A stretch of DNA of 21,473 nt from CAZONU01 sp965370045 (GCA_965370045.1 CBDUSI010000078.1:1-21473), one strand, 5' to 3'. Positions 13,736 through 21,473 are shown, counted from the stretch's first letter. The notes: generated by a model not told the origin, from the letters alone. Numbers and translations are program-made.

Positions 13736-15415
13736 TTACTCCTCGTCGTCCTCGTCCTCGTCTTTCTTCTTCTTGCGGCGGATCACGCGCCAGAGCTCGC
13801 CGTACTCGCGGGCCTCGAACAGGCTGGCCGTCAACCAGTACGCGAAGACCCCGGCGATCAGCGGCGCGACGGCCCGCTGGAACACCACCAGGAAGCCCTC
13901 GCCCTCCGCCGGCAGGCTGCTCTTCACCCAGTCGATGACTATGGCGGTGATGCCGGTGATGGCCACGGTACGCAGCAGCGTCCAAGCCAGCGGGCTCAGC
14001 CTGAGCCCCTTGCACTCGCGCCCCAGCGCGCCCAGGAGCAGCACCGCCTGCAGGCTGATGGCCGTCGCGGTGGCCAGGGCCAGGCCCGGCGCGCCGCTGA
14101 CCCAGCGCACGGCGCCGGCCGGGTCGGTGACGTCCAGCGACCGGAAGACGGAGCCCGCGATGCTCTCTGAACGGACCAGCAGCAAACTCAACACCAGGTT
14201 CACGGCCACGGTCACGAAGGCGATCTTGGCCGGCACCCAGGGCTTCTTCATGGCATAGAAGGCCCGCGCCGCGAGCATGGCCAGCATGGTGGGCACCAGC
14301 GCGGCCGAGGACCAGAAGAGCACCCGGGACATCAGCGGGGTCTCTTCCCACGACCACCGCCCGCGCTCGAAGAGCAGGCGGATGATGGACTCGCCGTTGA
14401 CCATCAGGACGGCGGTCACCGGCAGCAGCAGGAAGATGCCCATGCGCGCCGCGTCGGTGAAGGCCTTGGCGAAGCCCGCGCGGTCCTTGCGGGCGTGCAG
14501 CGAGGAGAGCACCGGCAGCGCCGCGGCGCTCATGGCCACGGCGATCACCCCGATGGGCGCCATCACCAGAATGTTGCTGTTGGCCAGGTAGGAGACCGAG
14601 CCGCGGGCGCACAGCCCCACGGCCAGGAGGGTGTTGACCAGGATACACACCTGGTAGGCGCTGGCACCGGCCAGCACCGGGGCCATGCGGCTGATAACTG
14701 CACGGAAGGCCTTGTCCTTGAGGTCGATGGTCGGGGTTATGCGCACCCCGCAGCGCCAGGCGGTCGGCAGCTGTGCGATCAGCTGCAGAGCTCCGCCCAC
14801 CAGCACCGCCCCGGCGAGTATGAACACCCCGGTCTCGGGTTCGAAGCGGTACTTCTTCCAGGCGATGAGCGCACCGCCCAGCATGGCCAGGCTGAACAGC
14901 GCCGGCGCGCCGCCGGGCACCGCGAAACGCCGGTGGCTGGTGAGAATCGCTATGAAGAAGGCGAAAAGGCAGACCAGCGGCAGGAAGGGGGCCATCACCT
15001 CCAGGAGTTGGAGAATGCGCGCGGTGTTCTCGGAAAGCTCAACGCCCTTGCGCACGGCGACGCTGAGCAGCACGCCCAGCACCACCAGTCCGCCGAGCAG
15101 TATGGCCAGCGCGGTGGCCACCAGGCTGGCCAGGCGGTTGGCGCCGTCTTTGTCATCGGCCTCCAGGCGCTCGACGTAGCCGGGCACGAAGCTGTTGGTC
15201 AACGCGCCCTCGCCGAAGAGGTTGCGGAACATGTTGGGGATGCGGAAGGCCAGCATGAAGGCGTCGCGGAAGCCGGCCGGCAGCAGGCTGGAGATGGCCA
15301 GGGTGCGCACCAACCCCAGCGCGCGACTGCCGGCGGTGAGCGCCCCGAAGACCCCGGCGCCGCGCAGTAGGCTGCGGGACTCGTCCTCGGCGGTCTTCCT
15401 GTCGGGTTTGGCCAA
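13736..15415 (-). CDS. murJ: Lipid II flippase MurJ (MviN)
   Basis: A 559-residue polytopic membrane protein of the MOP superfamily that moves the peptidoglycan precursor lipid II across the inner membrane. The N-terminal signature is clear: GALTAGSRALGLVRTLAISS, then AFMLAFRIPNMFRNLFGEGA and LTNSFVPGYVERL, the segment lining the MurJ cavity. Later elements include RFAVPGGAPALFSLAM, APVLAGASAYQVCILVNTLL and the Arg-containing LLFERGRWSWEET. About 14 hydrophobic helices fit the family. The C-terminus ends in KKKKDEDEDDEE, a charged cytoplasmic tail. The TTG start at 15415 is set by AGGAG five to six bases upstream. It is the first gene of a minus-strand block and has a good promoter just upstream. 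Confidence 0.93.
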   Translation of the reverse strand: MAKPDRKTAEDESRSLLRGAGVFGALTAGSRALGLVRTLAISSLLPAGFRDAFMLAFRIPNMFRNLFGEGALTNSFVPGYVERLEADDKDGANRLASLVATALAILLGGLVVLGVLLSVAVRKGVELSENTARILQLLEVMAPFLPLVCLFAFFIAILTSHRRFAVPGGAPALFSLAMLGGALIAWKKYRFEPETGVFILAGAVLVGGALQLIAQLPTAWRCGVRITPTIDLKDKAFRAVISRMAPVLAGASAYQVCILVNTLLAVGLCARGSVSYLANSNILVMAPIGVIAVAMSAAALPVLSSLHARKDRAGFAKAFTDAARMGIFLLLPVTAVLMVNGESIIRLLFERGRWSWEETPLMSRVLFWSSAALVPTMLAMLAARAFYAMKKPWVPAKIAFVTVAVNLVLSLLLVRSESIAGSVFRSLDVTDPAGAVRWVSGAPGLALATATAISLQAVLLLGALGRECKGLRLSPLAWTLLRTVAITGITAIVIDWVKSSLPAEGEGFLVVFQRAVAPLIAGVFAYWLTASLFEAREYGELWRVIRRKKKKDEDEDDEE

Positions 15416-15448
15416 GAGGGCTCCTAGCAGACTGGCAATGAAACCGGG

Positions 15449-15476
15449 ATTCTAAGCGCCGGAGCGCAAAGGTCAA
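15449..15476 (-). promoter_or_regulatory. Putative promoter for murJ
   Basis: On the minus strand TTGACC (15471-15476), a 16-base spacer and TAGAAT (15449-15454). The predicted start near 15442 gives a leader of about 27 bases before the TTG start codon. The spacer contains the short palindrome GCGC-TCCG-GCGC. Confidence 0.65.
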
Positions 15477-15581
15477 ATATAATGAAAAAGCGCGAGATCA
15501 TCTTCGGTAGCCGTACCCCGATAGTCATTCGCGGTGGAGAATGCAGGATTCCGGCCCGCTCGCTGCGATCAGTGAGTTGGG

Positions 15582-16235
15582 CTATTCCCCTCGCGCCCCA
15601 TAGCGCAACAGGCACTGGGTTATTGCTGGGTCACCGCTCCTGCGGTCGTTTCGGAGATACTTTCGCGAAGCAGCCAGCACTGTTCGCCCGCGGCTGTCCC
15701 TACAGTTGGGGTCCGCGCCGCCTTCAAGCAGTGCCTGGACGTTTTCAAACTGGACGCAGGCTACCGCACGCATGAGAGGGGTATCCCCAAAAGTGTCCAC
15801 CGTTTCAGTCTTGGCTCCCGCCCCGAGGATTTCACGTACGATCTTTGTGTGTCCCATGCCAGAGGCCACGTGCAGCGGTGTCCGCTGGCTGCTGTCCTTG
15901 AGTTCAAGGTCCGCCCCGTGGGAGATGTACAGCTTGACCAGGTACAGTCTGCCTGAGACTACCGCTTGATGAAGTGAAGTTTGTCTTTGGCCGTCGCGCT
16001 CGTTGACGTCGTGGCCGTGTCGCAGAAACATCACTGCCCCGGCCACGTTTCCGCTGAAGGCAGCTTCGTGAAAAGGGCACCATCCGAGGATGTCGCCCAT
16101 GACCCGCCGGCTGAATCGGTGATCGTAGAAGCGGTTCATCCTGGGGTCGTGGGGCCTCTTGGCGGCAATAACGGTCAGTTCGCGGAAAGCCCCACGCCGA
16201 ACACGGTCGTCGCCGCTGTCCAGCCTGAAGACCAA
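15582..16235 (-). CDS. Ankyrin-repeat protein (intact frame of a frameshifted gene)
   Basis: A frame of 217 codons. From ~residue 50 on it is about four to five ankyrin repeats, e.g. CPFHEAAFSGNVAGAVMFL, TSLHQAVVSGRLYLVKLYIS, TPLHVASGMGHTKIVREILG and TPLMRAVACVQFENVQALLE, each followed by a G-AD/GHDV-type turn. They bind proteins and have no enzymatic residues. The TTG at 16235 is only the first possible start in this frame. Sequence continuing upstream in frame (IATALHWDSLKIRYLVFRLD) still looks like protein and joins, one base out of frame, to a membrane-anchor start at 16362. Codon use is less G/C-biased than in the flanking metabolic genes, hinting at a different history. It is probably membrane-anchored if the 5' part is restored. 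Confidence 0.7.
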   Translation of the reverse strand: MVFRLDSGDDRVRRGAFRELTVIAAKRPHDPRMNRFYDHRFSRRVMGDILGWCPFHEAAFSGNVAGAVMFLRHGHDVNERDGQRQTSLHQAVVSGRLYLVKLYISHGADLELKDSSQRTPLHVASGMGHTKIVREILGAGAKTETVDTFGDTPLMRAVACVQFENVQALLEGGADPNCRDSRGRTVLAASRKYLRNDRRSGDPAITQCLLRYGARGE

Positions 16236-16362
16236 GTAGCGAATTTTCAGCGAGTCCCAGTGAAGGGCTGTGGCAATCCCGCCCCCCGCCCAGAAGGGTG
16301 AGCAAGGGCAGCCAAACGAACAGCGTCTGCCACTGCCTCTTCGGGATCGTCGCCTTCTTCAT
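16236..16362 (-). pseudogene. Out-of-frame 5' end of the ankyrin-repeat gene
   Basis: ATG 16362 opens MKKATIPKRQWQTLFVWLPL then LTLLGGG, a good signal-anchor, and then turns into unlikely sequence. Removing one base from the six-C run at 16282-16287 (six G on the coding strand) joins it to GIATALHWDSLKIRYLVF and the ankyrin frame, giving a 259-residue protein. The run sits inside GGGCGGGGGGCGGG, a likely site for sequencing error or slippage. Confidence 0.6.
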
Positions 16363-16435
16363 ATCCCTGCTAACGTGCCCTGACGGGCGAAGGTTCGCGT
16401 AAGTCCCCGGAAAGGACGGCCGTCTTTGAAAGAGT

Positions 16436-16460
16436 GGGGGCGCGCCATGGGCACGCCCCC
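16436..16460 (-). terminator. Hairpin downstream of glutamate dehydrogenase gene
   Basis: On the minus strand GGGGGCGTGCC and GGCGCGCCCCC form an 11-bp stem with one G-U pair and a three-base loop, about 30 bases after the gdhA stop. ACTCTTTC follows, which is only weakly U-rich. The G-U pair is a mismatch in the plus-strand transcript, which favours use on the minus strand. Confidence 0.5.
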
Positions 16461-16488
16461 CGTTCTTGATTGTGCGACTTGTTGAGTT

Positions 16489-17829
16489 CTAAACCACGCC
16501 CTGGTCGATCATGGCGTCGGCGATCTTGACGAACCCGGCGATGTTGGCGCCCAGCACGTAGTTGCCGGGCGTACCGTACTCCTCGGCGGTCTTCCGGCAG
16601 TTCTCGTGGATGTTGATCATGATGCCGTGCAGCTTGCTGTCGACCTCCTCGCGGCTCCAGGACAGGCGCATGGAGTTCTGGCTCATCTCCAGGCCGCTGG
16701 TGGCCACGCCGCCGGCATTGGCGGCCTTGCCCGGGCCGTAGAGGATCTTCTTCTCGAGGAAGTGCTCCACGCCTTCGGGCACGGTGGGCATGTTGGCGCC
16801 CTCGGAAACAAGATAGCAGCCGTTCTTGACGAGGGTCGCGGCCTCCTCGGCGCTGATCTCGTTCTGGGTGGCGCTGGGGAAGGCGCAGTCGCACTTGATG
16901 CCCCAGGGCCGGGCGCCCTCGGTGTACTCGGCGCCCTTGAACTTCCCGGCGTATTCCTTGATGCGACCGCGGCGCACGTTCTTGAGCTCCATGACCCAGG
17001 CCAGCTTCTCGGCGTCGACGCCCGCCGGATCGTGGACCGTGCCGCCCGAGTCGGAAAGCGAAACCACCTTGGCGCCCAGCTCGTTGAGCTTCTCGACGGT
17101 GAACTGGGCCACGTTGCCCGAGCCCGAAACGGTGCAGACCTTGCCCGCGTAGCTCTCACCGCGGGTCTTGAGCATCTCCTCGCCGAAGTAGACCGCGCCG
17201 TAGCCGGTGGCCTCCGGGCGGACCAGCGAGCCGCCCCAGCCCAGCTTCTTGCCGGTCAAGACCCCGGTGAACTCGTTGCGCAGGCGCTTGTACTGCCCGA
17301 AGAGGAAGCCGATCTCCCGGCCTCCCACGCCGATGTCCCCGGCGGGCACGTCGGTGTTCGGCCCCAGGTGCCTGAAAAGCTCGCTCATGAACGACTGGCA
17401 GAAGCGCATGACCTCCTCGTCGCTCTTGCCCTTGGGGTCGAAGTCGCTGCCGCCCTTGCCGCCGCCCAGGGGCAGGGTGGTCAGCGAGTTCTTGAAGACC
17501 TGCTCGAAGCCCAGGAACTTGAGGATGCCCAGGTTCACCGAGGGGTGGAAGCGGAAGCCGCCCTTGTAGGGGCCGATGGCGCTGTTGAACTCGATGCGGA
17601 AGCCACGGTTCACCTGGCAGCCGCCCTCGTCGTCGAGCCAGGGCACCCGGAACATTATCACCCGCTCGGGTTCGACGACGCGATCGAGGATGTTGGCCTT
17701 GACGTAGCGGGGGTTCTTCTTGAGTACCGGCTCCAGCGAGTCGAAGACCTCGGTCACCGCCTGCAGGAAGGTGGCCTCGCCGGCGTTCTTCTGCTTGGTC
17801 TTCTCGAGGACGTCCTGGATGTATCCCAT
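16489..17829 (-). CDS. gdhA: NADP-type glutamate dehydrogenase
   Basis: A 446-residue hexameric-type glutamate dehydrogenase, which makes glutamate from 2-oxoglutarate and ammonium. The length matches the ~450-residue bacterial NADP(H) family. Key features are NSAIGPYKGGFRFHPSVN (82-99, substrate lysine 89), LPLGGGKGGSDFDPKGKS (119-136, catalytic Lys125) and VPAGDIGVGGREIGFL (161-176, catalytic Asp165). The nucleotide-binding glycine loop is SGSGNVAQFTVEKL, and a late SEGANMPTVPE follows. The NADP preference is inferred from overall similarity to this subfamily. ATG 17829 has an AGGGA upstream. It is divergent from transketolase, with a promoter containing a palindrome. A long plus-strand frame across this gene is its antisense shadow. 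Confidence 0.95.
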   Translation of the reverse strand: MGYIQDVLEKTKQKNAGEATFLQAVTEVFDSLEPVLKKNPRYVKANILDRVVEPERVIMFRVPWLDDEGGCQVNRGFRIEFNSAIGPYKGGFRFHPSVNLGILKFLGFEQVFKNSLTTLPLGGGKGGSDFDPKGKSDEEVMRFCQSFMSELFRHLGPNTDVPAGDIGVGGREIGFLFGQYKRLRNEFTGVLTGKKLGWGGSLVRPEATGYGAVYFGEEMLKTRGESYAGKVCTVSGSGNVAQFTVEKLNELGAKVVSLSDSGGTVHDPAGVDAEKLAWVMELKNVRRGRIKEYAGKFKGAEYTEGARPWGIKCDCAFPSATQNEISAEEAATLVKNGCYLVSEGANMPTVPEGVEHFLEKKILYGPGKAANAGGVATSGLEMSQNSMRLSWSREEVDSKLHGIMINIHENCRKTAEEYGTPGNYVLGANIAGFVKIADAMIDQGVV

Positions 17830-17926
17830 CGCGCTTTTCCCTTCTGCGCTCTCTGGCGGGCAACCAATGCCGGCCGTATCCCAGCGAACCTACCACCCGG
17901 GACGTTACCCCCCGGTCTGCGGGGTA

Positions 17927-17954
17927 CTAATACTCGATATCGAGCCCTTTTCAA
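17927..17954 (-). promoter_or_regulatory. Putative gdhA promoter with palindromic operator
   Basis: On the minus strand TTGAAA (17949-17954) and TATTAG (17927-17932) are 16 bases apart. The perfect 12-bp palindrome CTCGATATCGAG (17933-17944) fills most of the spacer and abuts the -10. A dimeric repressor or activator bound there would contact polymerase. The leader would be about 90 bases. Confidence 0.55.
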
Positions 17955-18099
17955 GTCGCTTTGGAGGAGGGAGCAGAGGGCCTCAGGTCGGGCACGGGCT
18001 CTCTCGCAGCGAGGGCGCGGCCACCAATCGCCAACGGGAACTCATTCTAAACCGCGCGCGAGAGAATCAACCGGGAGGTCCGGCGCGTTTCAAAGGACG

Positions 18100-18127
18100 T
18101 TGCAAAAGCCCCGGCCAGCGATAGTAT
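18100..18127 (+). promoter_or_regulatory. Putative transketolase promoter
   Basis: TTGCAA (18100-18105), a 16-base spacer and TAGTAT (18122-18127). The predicted start near 18134 gives a leader of about 32 bases containing the CCGGAGAAG ribosome site. The match is moderate. Confidence 0.45.
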
Positions 18128-18165
18128 CCGTCGGGAACCGCAGCACGAAAGCCGGAGAAGACTCC

Positions 18166-20187
18166 ATGAGCAGCGACCAGACAGCACTCGACCAGCTGTG
18201 CATCAACACGCTCCGCTTCCTGTCCGTGGACGCCGTGGAGAAGGCCAAGAGCGGCCACCCCGGCGCGCCCATGGGCCAGGCGCCAGCGGCCTACGCCCTG
18301 TGGACCCGCTTTCTCAATCACAACCCGGCGGACCCCCAGTGGCCCGACCGTGACCGCTTCGTGCTCTCGGCGGGGCACGCCTCCACGCTGCTCTACTCGC
18401 TGCTCTACCTGGCCGGCTACGACCTCTCTCTCGACGACTTGAAGAACTTCCGCCAGCTGGGCTCCAAGACCCCCGGCCACCCGGAACGCGGCGTCACCCC
18501 CGGAGTCGAGACCACCACCGGCCCGCTGGGCCAGGGCTTCGCCAACGGCGTGGGCATGGCCATGGCCGAGCGCTTCCTGGCCGAGAAATTCAACCGCCCG
18601 GGGCGCGAGATCGTCGATCATTACACTTACGCGATTGTCAGCGACGGCGACCTGATGGAGGGGCTCAGCCACGAGGCCGCCTCGCTGGCCGGTCACTACA
18701 GGCTCGGCAAGCTGATTTACCTCTACGACGACAACAGCATCACCATCGAGGGCGCCACCAGCCTGGCATGGAGCGAGGACCGCCTGGCCCGCTTCGCCGC
18801 CTACGGCTGGCACACCCGGCAAGTGGCGGACGGCAACGACCTCGCCGCCGTAGAGGCGGCCATCAAGGCCGCCCGCGAGGTCAGCGACCAGCCTTCCATC
18901 ATCGCGGTCAAGACCGTCATCGGCTTCGGTGCGCCCAACGTGGCGGGCACCTCCGGATGCCACGGCGCGCCGCTGGGCGCCGAGGAAGCCGCGGCCACCA
19001 AGAAGAACCTGGGCTGGCCGGCCGAGCCGGCTTTTCACGTGCCCGAGGAGGCTCTGGCGCACTTCCGCAAAGCCCTCGCAGCCGGGAAGTCGGCGCAGGC
19101 CGAGTGGGAGAAGAAGCTGGCCGCCTGCCGGAAGGCCGAGCCCGAGCTGGCCGCCGAGTTCGCGCGCTGCATGGCCGGCGAACTGCCCGAGGGCTGGGAC
19201 GCCGACGTTCCCACGTTCCCCGCCGACGAGAAGGGCACCGCCAGCCGCGCGGCTTCGGGGACGGTGCTCAACGCCATCGCCGCGCGGGTACCGAATCTCC
19301 TGGGCGGCTCGGCTGACCTGGCCCCCTCCACCAAGACGCTGATCAAAGACGCGGCCGACTTCCAGGCGGCCAGCCCCGGCGGGCGCAACCTGCACTTCGG
19401 CGTCCGCGAGCACGCCATGGGCGGCCTGCTCAACGGCATGGCCCTGCACGGCGGGCTGATCCCCTACGGGGCCACCTTCCTGGTCTTCAGCGACTACATG
19501 CGGCCGTCGGTCCGCCTGGCGGCGCTGATGAAATTGAAAGTCGTTTACGTCTTCACCCACGACAGCATCGGCGTCGGCGAGGACGGCCCCACCCACCAGC
19601 CGGTGGAGCAGGTCGCCGCGCTGCGGCTCATCCCCGGCCTGACCGTCATCCGCCCGGCGGACGCCAACGAGACCGCCGAGGCCTGGCGCGCGGCGATGAC
19701 CGTGGAGGGTCCGGTGGCCCTGGCGCTCACCCGCCAGAACCTGCCCACCGTAGACCGCGGCGTCTACGGCTCCGCCAAGGACTTGGTCCGCGGCGGCTAC
19801 ATCCTGGCCGACTGCGAGGGCGGCGACCCGCAGATAATCCTCATCGCCAGCGGCTCGGAGGTCTCTCTTGCTCTGGAGGCCGGGCGCGCGCTCTGCGGCG
19901 AGGGCGTCAAGGTCCGGGTGGTGAGCCTGCCCAGCCGGGAGCTCTTCGAGGCCCAGCCTGAGGAGTACCGCGCGGAGGTGCTGCTCCCCGGGGTGACCGC
20001 GCGCGTGGCCGTCGAAGCCGGGACCAGCTTCGGCTGGGACCGCTACGCGGGGCCGGAGGGACTGATCCTGGGCATCGATCGATTCGGCGAGTCGGGGCCC
20101 TACAAGGGGGTCTTTGAGAAGTTCGGTCTCACCGCCGAGAGCGTGGCCGCGGAGTGCCGGGAACTCCTGAAGAAGAACAAGGGGTAG
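18166..20187 (+). CDS. tkt: Transketolase
   Basis: A 673-residue thiamine-diphosphate enzyme that moves two-carbon ketol units between sugar phosphates in the pentose phosphate (or Calvin) pathway; the length is the family norm. The start MSSDQTALDQLCINTLRFLS leads to KSGHPGAPMG (28-37, catalytic His). Then come LSAGHAS, GPLGQGFANGVGMA and the TPP-binding SDGDLMEG (159-166) closing at DDNSITIEG (Asn190). The pyrimidine domain has FGVREHAMGG with the TPP-activating Glu, FLVFSDYMRPSVRLAAL, and HDSIGVGEDGPTHQPVEQ with its active-site His pair. The C-terminal domain shows IASGSEVSLALEA and GIDRFGESGPYK. ATG 18166 is preceded by GGAGAAG; the frame open far upstream is antisense to gdhA. A small lipoprotein gene follows after 18 bases. 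Confidence 0.95.
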   Translation: MSSDQTALDQLCINTLRFLSVDAVEKAKSGHPGAPMGQAPAAYALWTRFLNHNPADPQWPDRDRFVLSAGHASTLLYSLLYLAGYDLSLDDLKNFRQLGSKTPGHPERGVTPGVETTTGPLGQGFANGVGMAMAERFLAEKFNRPGREIVDHYTYAIVSDGDLMEGLSHEAASLAGHYRLGKLIYLYDDNSITIEGATSLAWSEDRLARFAAYGWHTRQVADGNDLAAVEAAIKAAREVSDQPSIIAVKTVIGFGAPNVAGTSGCHGAPLGAEEAAATKKNLGWPAEPAFHVPEEALAHFRKALAAGKSAQAEWEKKLAACRKAEPELAAEFARCMAGELPEGWDADVPTFPADEKGTASRAASGTVLNAIAARVPNLLGGSADLAPSTKTLIKDAADFQAASPGGRNLHFGVREHAMGGLLNGMALHGGLIPYGATFLVFSDYMRPSVRLAALMKLKVVYVFTHDSIGVGEDGPTHQPVEQVAALRLIPGLTVIRPADANETAEAWRAAMTVEGPVALALTRQNLPTVDRGVYGSAKDLVRGGYILADCEGGDPQIILIASGSEVSLALEAGRALCGEGVKVRVVSLPSRELFEAQPEEYRAEVLLPGVTARVAVEAGTSFGWDRYAGPEGLILGIDRFGESGPYKGVFEKFGLTAESVAAECRELLKKNKG

Positions 20188-20205
20188 CAGTCCGGGGACG
20201 CGCTA

Positions 20206-20943
20206 TTGAGAATCGCGAAGGCTCTTCTGCTCTGGGGCGCACTGCTCATAGCGCTGGCCCTCGCGGCCGGGTGTGGCATGGGCACGGCGCTCGACTCGGC
20301 GGAGTGGCCCACCCGGAAGCCGGCGAGCAAGAACATCGCCGGTAGCTGGGTGCTCGCTCCCGAGTCGGTCAAGCTGGCGCGCGCCAAGGGCGGGTACGGA
20401 GATTTCAGTACGACCATAGTCCTTTCCGAGGACGGCAAGCTCGAAATCAAGGGTTTGCCCGACTGCGTGCCCGCGGGCGGCTTCAGGGAAGCCGGGAAGA
20501 CCTTCGCCGACTACAAGGGAACCTGGGAACTGGAAGAGCCCCAGGGATACTGGGGCGTCGCTGCCAGGACCGCCACCGGAAGCGATTCCGCGGGGCGGAC
20601 CTTCCACCTGGGCCTCTGGAATACGCAGGCTCCCTACAGGATGTGGTTCGCCGTCGGCGACATTGACGAGGGCAACTACCTCTTCTTCGACCGCAAGGGT
20701 GACGTGGGCAGCGCTCTACCGGCCACCGGGGAGACCGATCCTCCGACCGAGGACGACTTCGCGCCCGGGCTGGGCTTCTTCGCGCTGCTGATGCTCGTCG
20801 TCATGATCATCCTGGCCATCGTCGCGGTCGTCGCGGTGGTATTCCTGATAGCCGCGGCGATTGCCGCGCTCTTCGGCGTGTCCCTGAGCGCGGTGCTCTT
20901 CGCGCGCTGGCGGAAAAAGAAAAGGGACCGCGAGGAGAACTAG
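20206..20943 (+). CDS. Predicted lipoprotein with hydrophobic C-terminus
   Basis: A 245-residue protein I cannot name. The leader MRIAKALLLWGALLIALALA ends in a lipobox-like LAAGC (Cys23). Residues ~45-165 form a small soluble domain with lipocalin-like or META-like strand patterns (NIAGSWVLAPESVKL, TIVLSEDGKLEIKGLP, YKGTWELEEPQGYWGV). Such 'IAGSW...' domains are common in secreted proteins, but assignment is not secure. An acidic linker (TGETDPPTEDDFAPG) leads to about 45 hydrophobic residues (FFALLMLVVMIILAIVAVVA...) and a basic end, KKKRDREEN. Both a lipid anchor and a transmembrane segment are thus predicted. The TTG start is supported by GGGGA seven bases upstream, and it probably shares the tkt transcript. 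GGACCGC/GCGGTCC forms a hairpin across the stop codon (20925-20949). Confidence 0.7.
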   Translation: MRIAKALLLWGALLIALALAAGCGMGTALDSAEWPTRKPASKNIAGSWVLAPESVKLARAKGGYGDFSTTIVLSEDGKLEIKGLPDCVPAGGFREAGKTFADYKGTWELEEPQGYWGVAARTATGSDSAGRTFHLGLWNTQAPYRMWFAVGDIDEGNYLFFDRKGDVGSALPATGETDPPTEDDFAPGLGFFALLMLVVMIILAIVAVVAVVFLIAAAIAALFGVSLSAVLFARWRKKKRDREEN

Positions 20944-20975
20944 CGGTCCAGGGGCCGGGAATCAGAAAGTAAAGC

Positions 20976-21051
20976 TGGTGCCAGGGCCCAGAATCGAACT
21001 GGGGACACCTGCATTTTCAGTGCAGTGCTCTACCATCTGAGCTACCCTGGC
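20976..21051 (-). tRNA. tRNA-Phe (GAA)
   Basis: A complete 76-base cloverleaf on the minus strand. Acceptor stem GCCAGGG/CCCTGGC, D stem GCTC/GAGC, anticodon stem CTGCA/TGCAG with loop CTGAAAA (anticodon GAA, Phe). Variable loop GTGTC, T stem CCCAG/CTGGG with loop TTCGATT, discriminator A and an encoded CCA end. All stems pair fully. It converges on the lipoprotein gene. Confidence 0.96.
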
Positions 21052-21060
21052 ACCGCCGCG

Positions 21061-21089
21061 ATACTATTCGCGGCAAGTGCCTCTGTCAA
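21061..21089 (-). promoter_or_regulatory. Promoter of tRNA-Phe
   Basis: On the minus strand a consensus TTGACA (21084-21089), a 17-base spacer and TAGTAT (21061-21066). Transcription would begin just a few bases before the tRNA 5' end at 21051. CCGCGA and TCGCGG flank the -10 as a 6-bp inverted repeat. This is the best promoter in the window. Confidence 0.8.
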
Positions 21090-21473
21090 GTGGTCATGCC
21101 TGCAACACAGTGACTTGCGCACGCTCAGACGAGGGCCAGGATCAGGAAAAGGAACGCGCGGGACCTGCAGGGGATTCCAGCGGCTCAGGCGGCGGGAGGC
21201 CAGAGGGAAAGCCTTGGACCTCCAACCGCCGCCGGACACTACTTCAAGAACCGCTCATTCTTCCTGTTCAGCGTCGGTGGACCCTTTCACCTCTCATCTC
21301 TCTTGACTTGTGTCCACGAACCGGGCTCCTTCAAAGGGTACTCTGGCTGGCCGTTTGTAACGATACTCGAATACTTCGTCTCCCGGGTTCTCACTGGACT
21401 CACGGCCATCGTATTCGAACACTAGAGCAATTTAAGTATGTGTAACGAATTGCCGATAAAGGAAGTATGCCAG
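21090..21473. other. Stretch without a supported gene
   Basis: Apart from the doubtful 42-residue frame I see no gene, repeat or clear signal. Longer plus-strand frames here translate to low-complexity Arg/Gly/Ser-rich sequence and are not credible. Base composition is closer to 50% G+C than in the coding parts. Confidence 0.4.
21294..21422 (-). CDS. Possible small ORF, 42 residues
   Basis: Frame from GTG 21422 to TGA 21294. The translation is charged and protein-like (VFEYDGRESSENPGDEVFEY, then RYKRPARVPFEGARFVDTSQ). A stop lies a few codons upstream, there is no Shine-Dalgarno, and third positions are not G/C-rich. It may be a gene fragment or chance. Confidence 0.2.
   Translation of the reverse strand: MFEYDGRESSENPGDEVFEYRYKRPARVPFEGARFVDTSQER

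Larger units (their letters stand above)
17830..18165. other. Divergent regulatory region, gdhA/tkt
   Basis: 336 bases without a gene of their own. Both putative promoters and the CTCGATATCGAG palindrome are here. Also present is an imperfect GTTACCCC/GGGGTAC inverted pair around 17905-17926, just downstream of the gdhA -10. I see nothing recognisable as a riboswitch. Confidence 0.5.

Noticed and set aside
16606..18165. Plus-strand open frame continuing upstream of transketolase
   Set aside because: It is antisense to gdhA over most of its length, and transketolase family sequence begins at ATG 18166 with its own ribosome site.
21077..21445. Plus-strand frame of 122 codons at the end of the window
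   Set aside because: Low-complexity translation, no ribosome site, and it begins inside the tRNA promoter.

Overview
The window is about 21.5 kb of GC-rich bacterial chromosome. Coding is on both strands and third codon positions are strongly G/C. It looks like a free-living, peptidoglycan-making bacterium: it has a MurJ flippase, central-carbon and nitrogen enzymes, lipoproteins and a tRNA with encoded CCA. Several HEAT-repeat proteins, a HEAT plus beta-propeller protein and many short dispersed palindromes would suit a Planctomycetota-like or candidate-phylum genome from the environment. That placement is an impression, not a result.

Layout. 1-1600: a SAM methyltransferase (+) converges on a predicted lipoprotein (-). 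1694-3528: two translationally coupled minus-strand genes, a HEAT-repeat membrane protein and a HEAT plus six-blade propeller protein. They share an almost identical 5' end and have a good promoter. 3529-5213: a repeat-rich accessory segment with palindromic repeats and an ORF encoding two copies of an ~85-residue helix-turn-helix-like domain, with hairpin repeats before, between and after the copies. 5300-6109: a NYN/PIN-like nuclease (-) with a convincing intrinsic terminator. 6131-6600: a non-coding divergent region with two long inverted repeats. 6601-10355: a large HEAT-like protein coupled by ATGA to a URO-D family enzyme.

10352-15415 is a minus-strand block: murJ, a single-chain 2-oxoacid dehydrogenase E1 (alpha and beta fused) and a DegT-type PLP enzyme. 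Another copy of the dispersed palindrome lies between murJ and E1. 15582-16362 is an ankyrin-repeat gene whose membrane-anchor 5' end is out of frame by one G in a homopolymer. 16489-17829 is an NADP-type glutamate dehydrogenase (-), divergent from transketolase (+, 18166-20187). A small lipoprotein with a hydrophobic C-terminus follows transketolase closely. A tRNA-Phe (-) with a near-consensus promoter comes next, and the last ~420 bases hold little that can be supported.

The housekeeping genes are ordinary. The part most worth a second look is 3.6-5.2 kb, where a duplicated DNA-binding-like gene is interleaved with the same class of palindromic repeats that recurs near 13.6 kb. This could be a repeat family with its own binding protein, or repeated insertion into a tolerant gene. 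The sequence alone does not decide.
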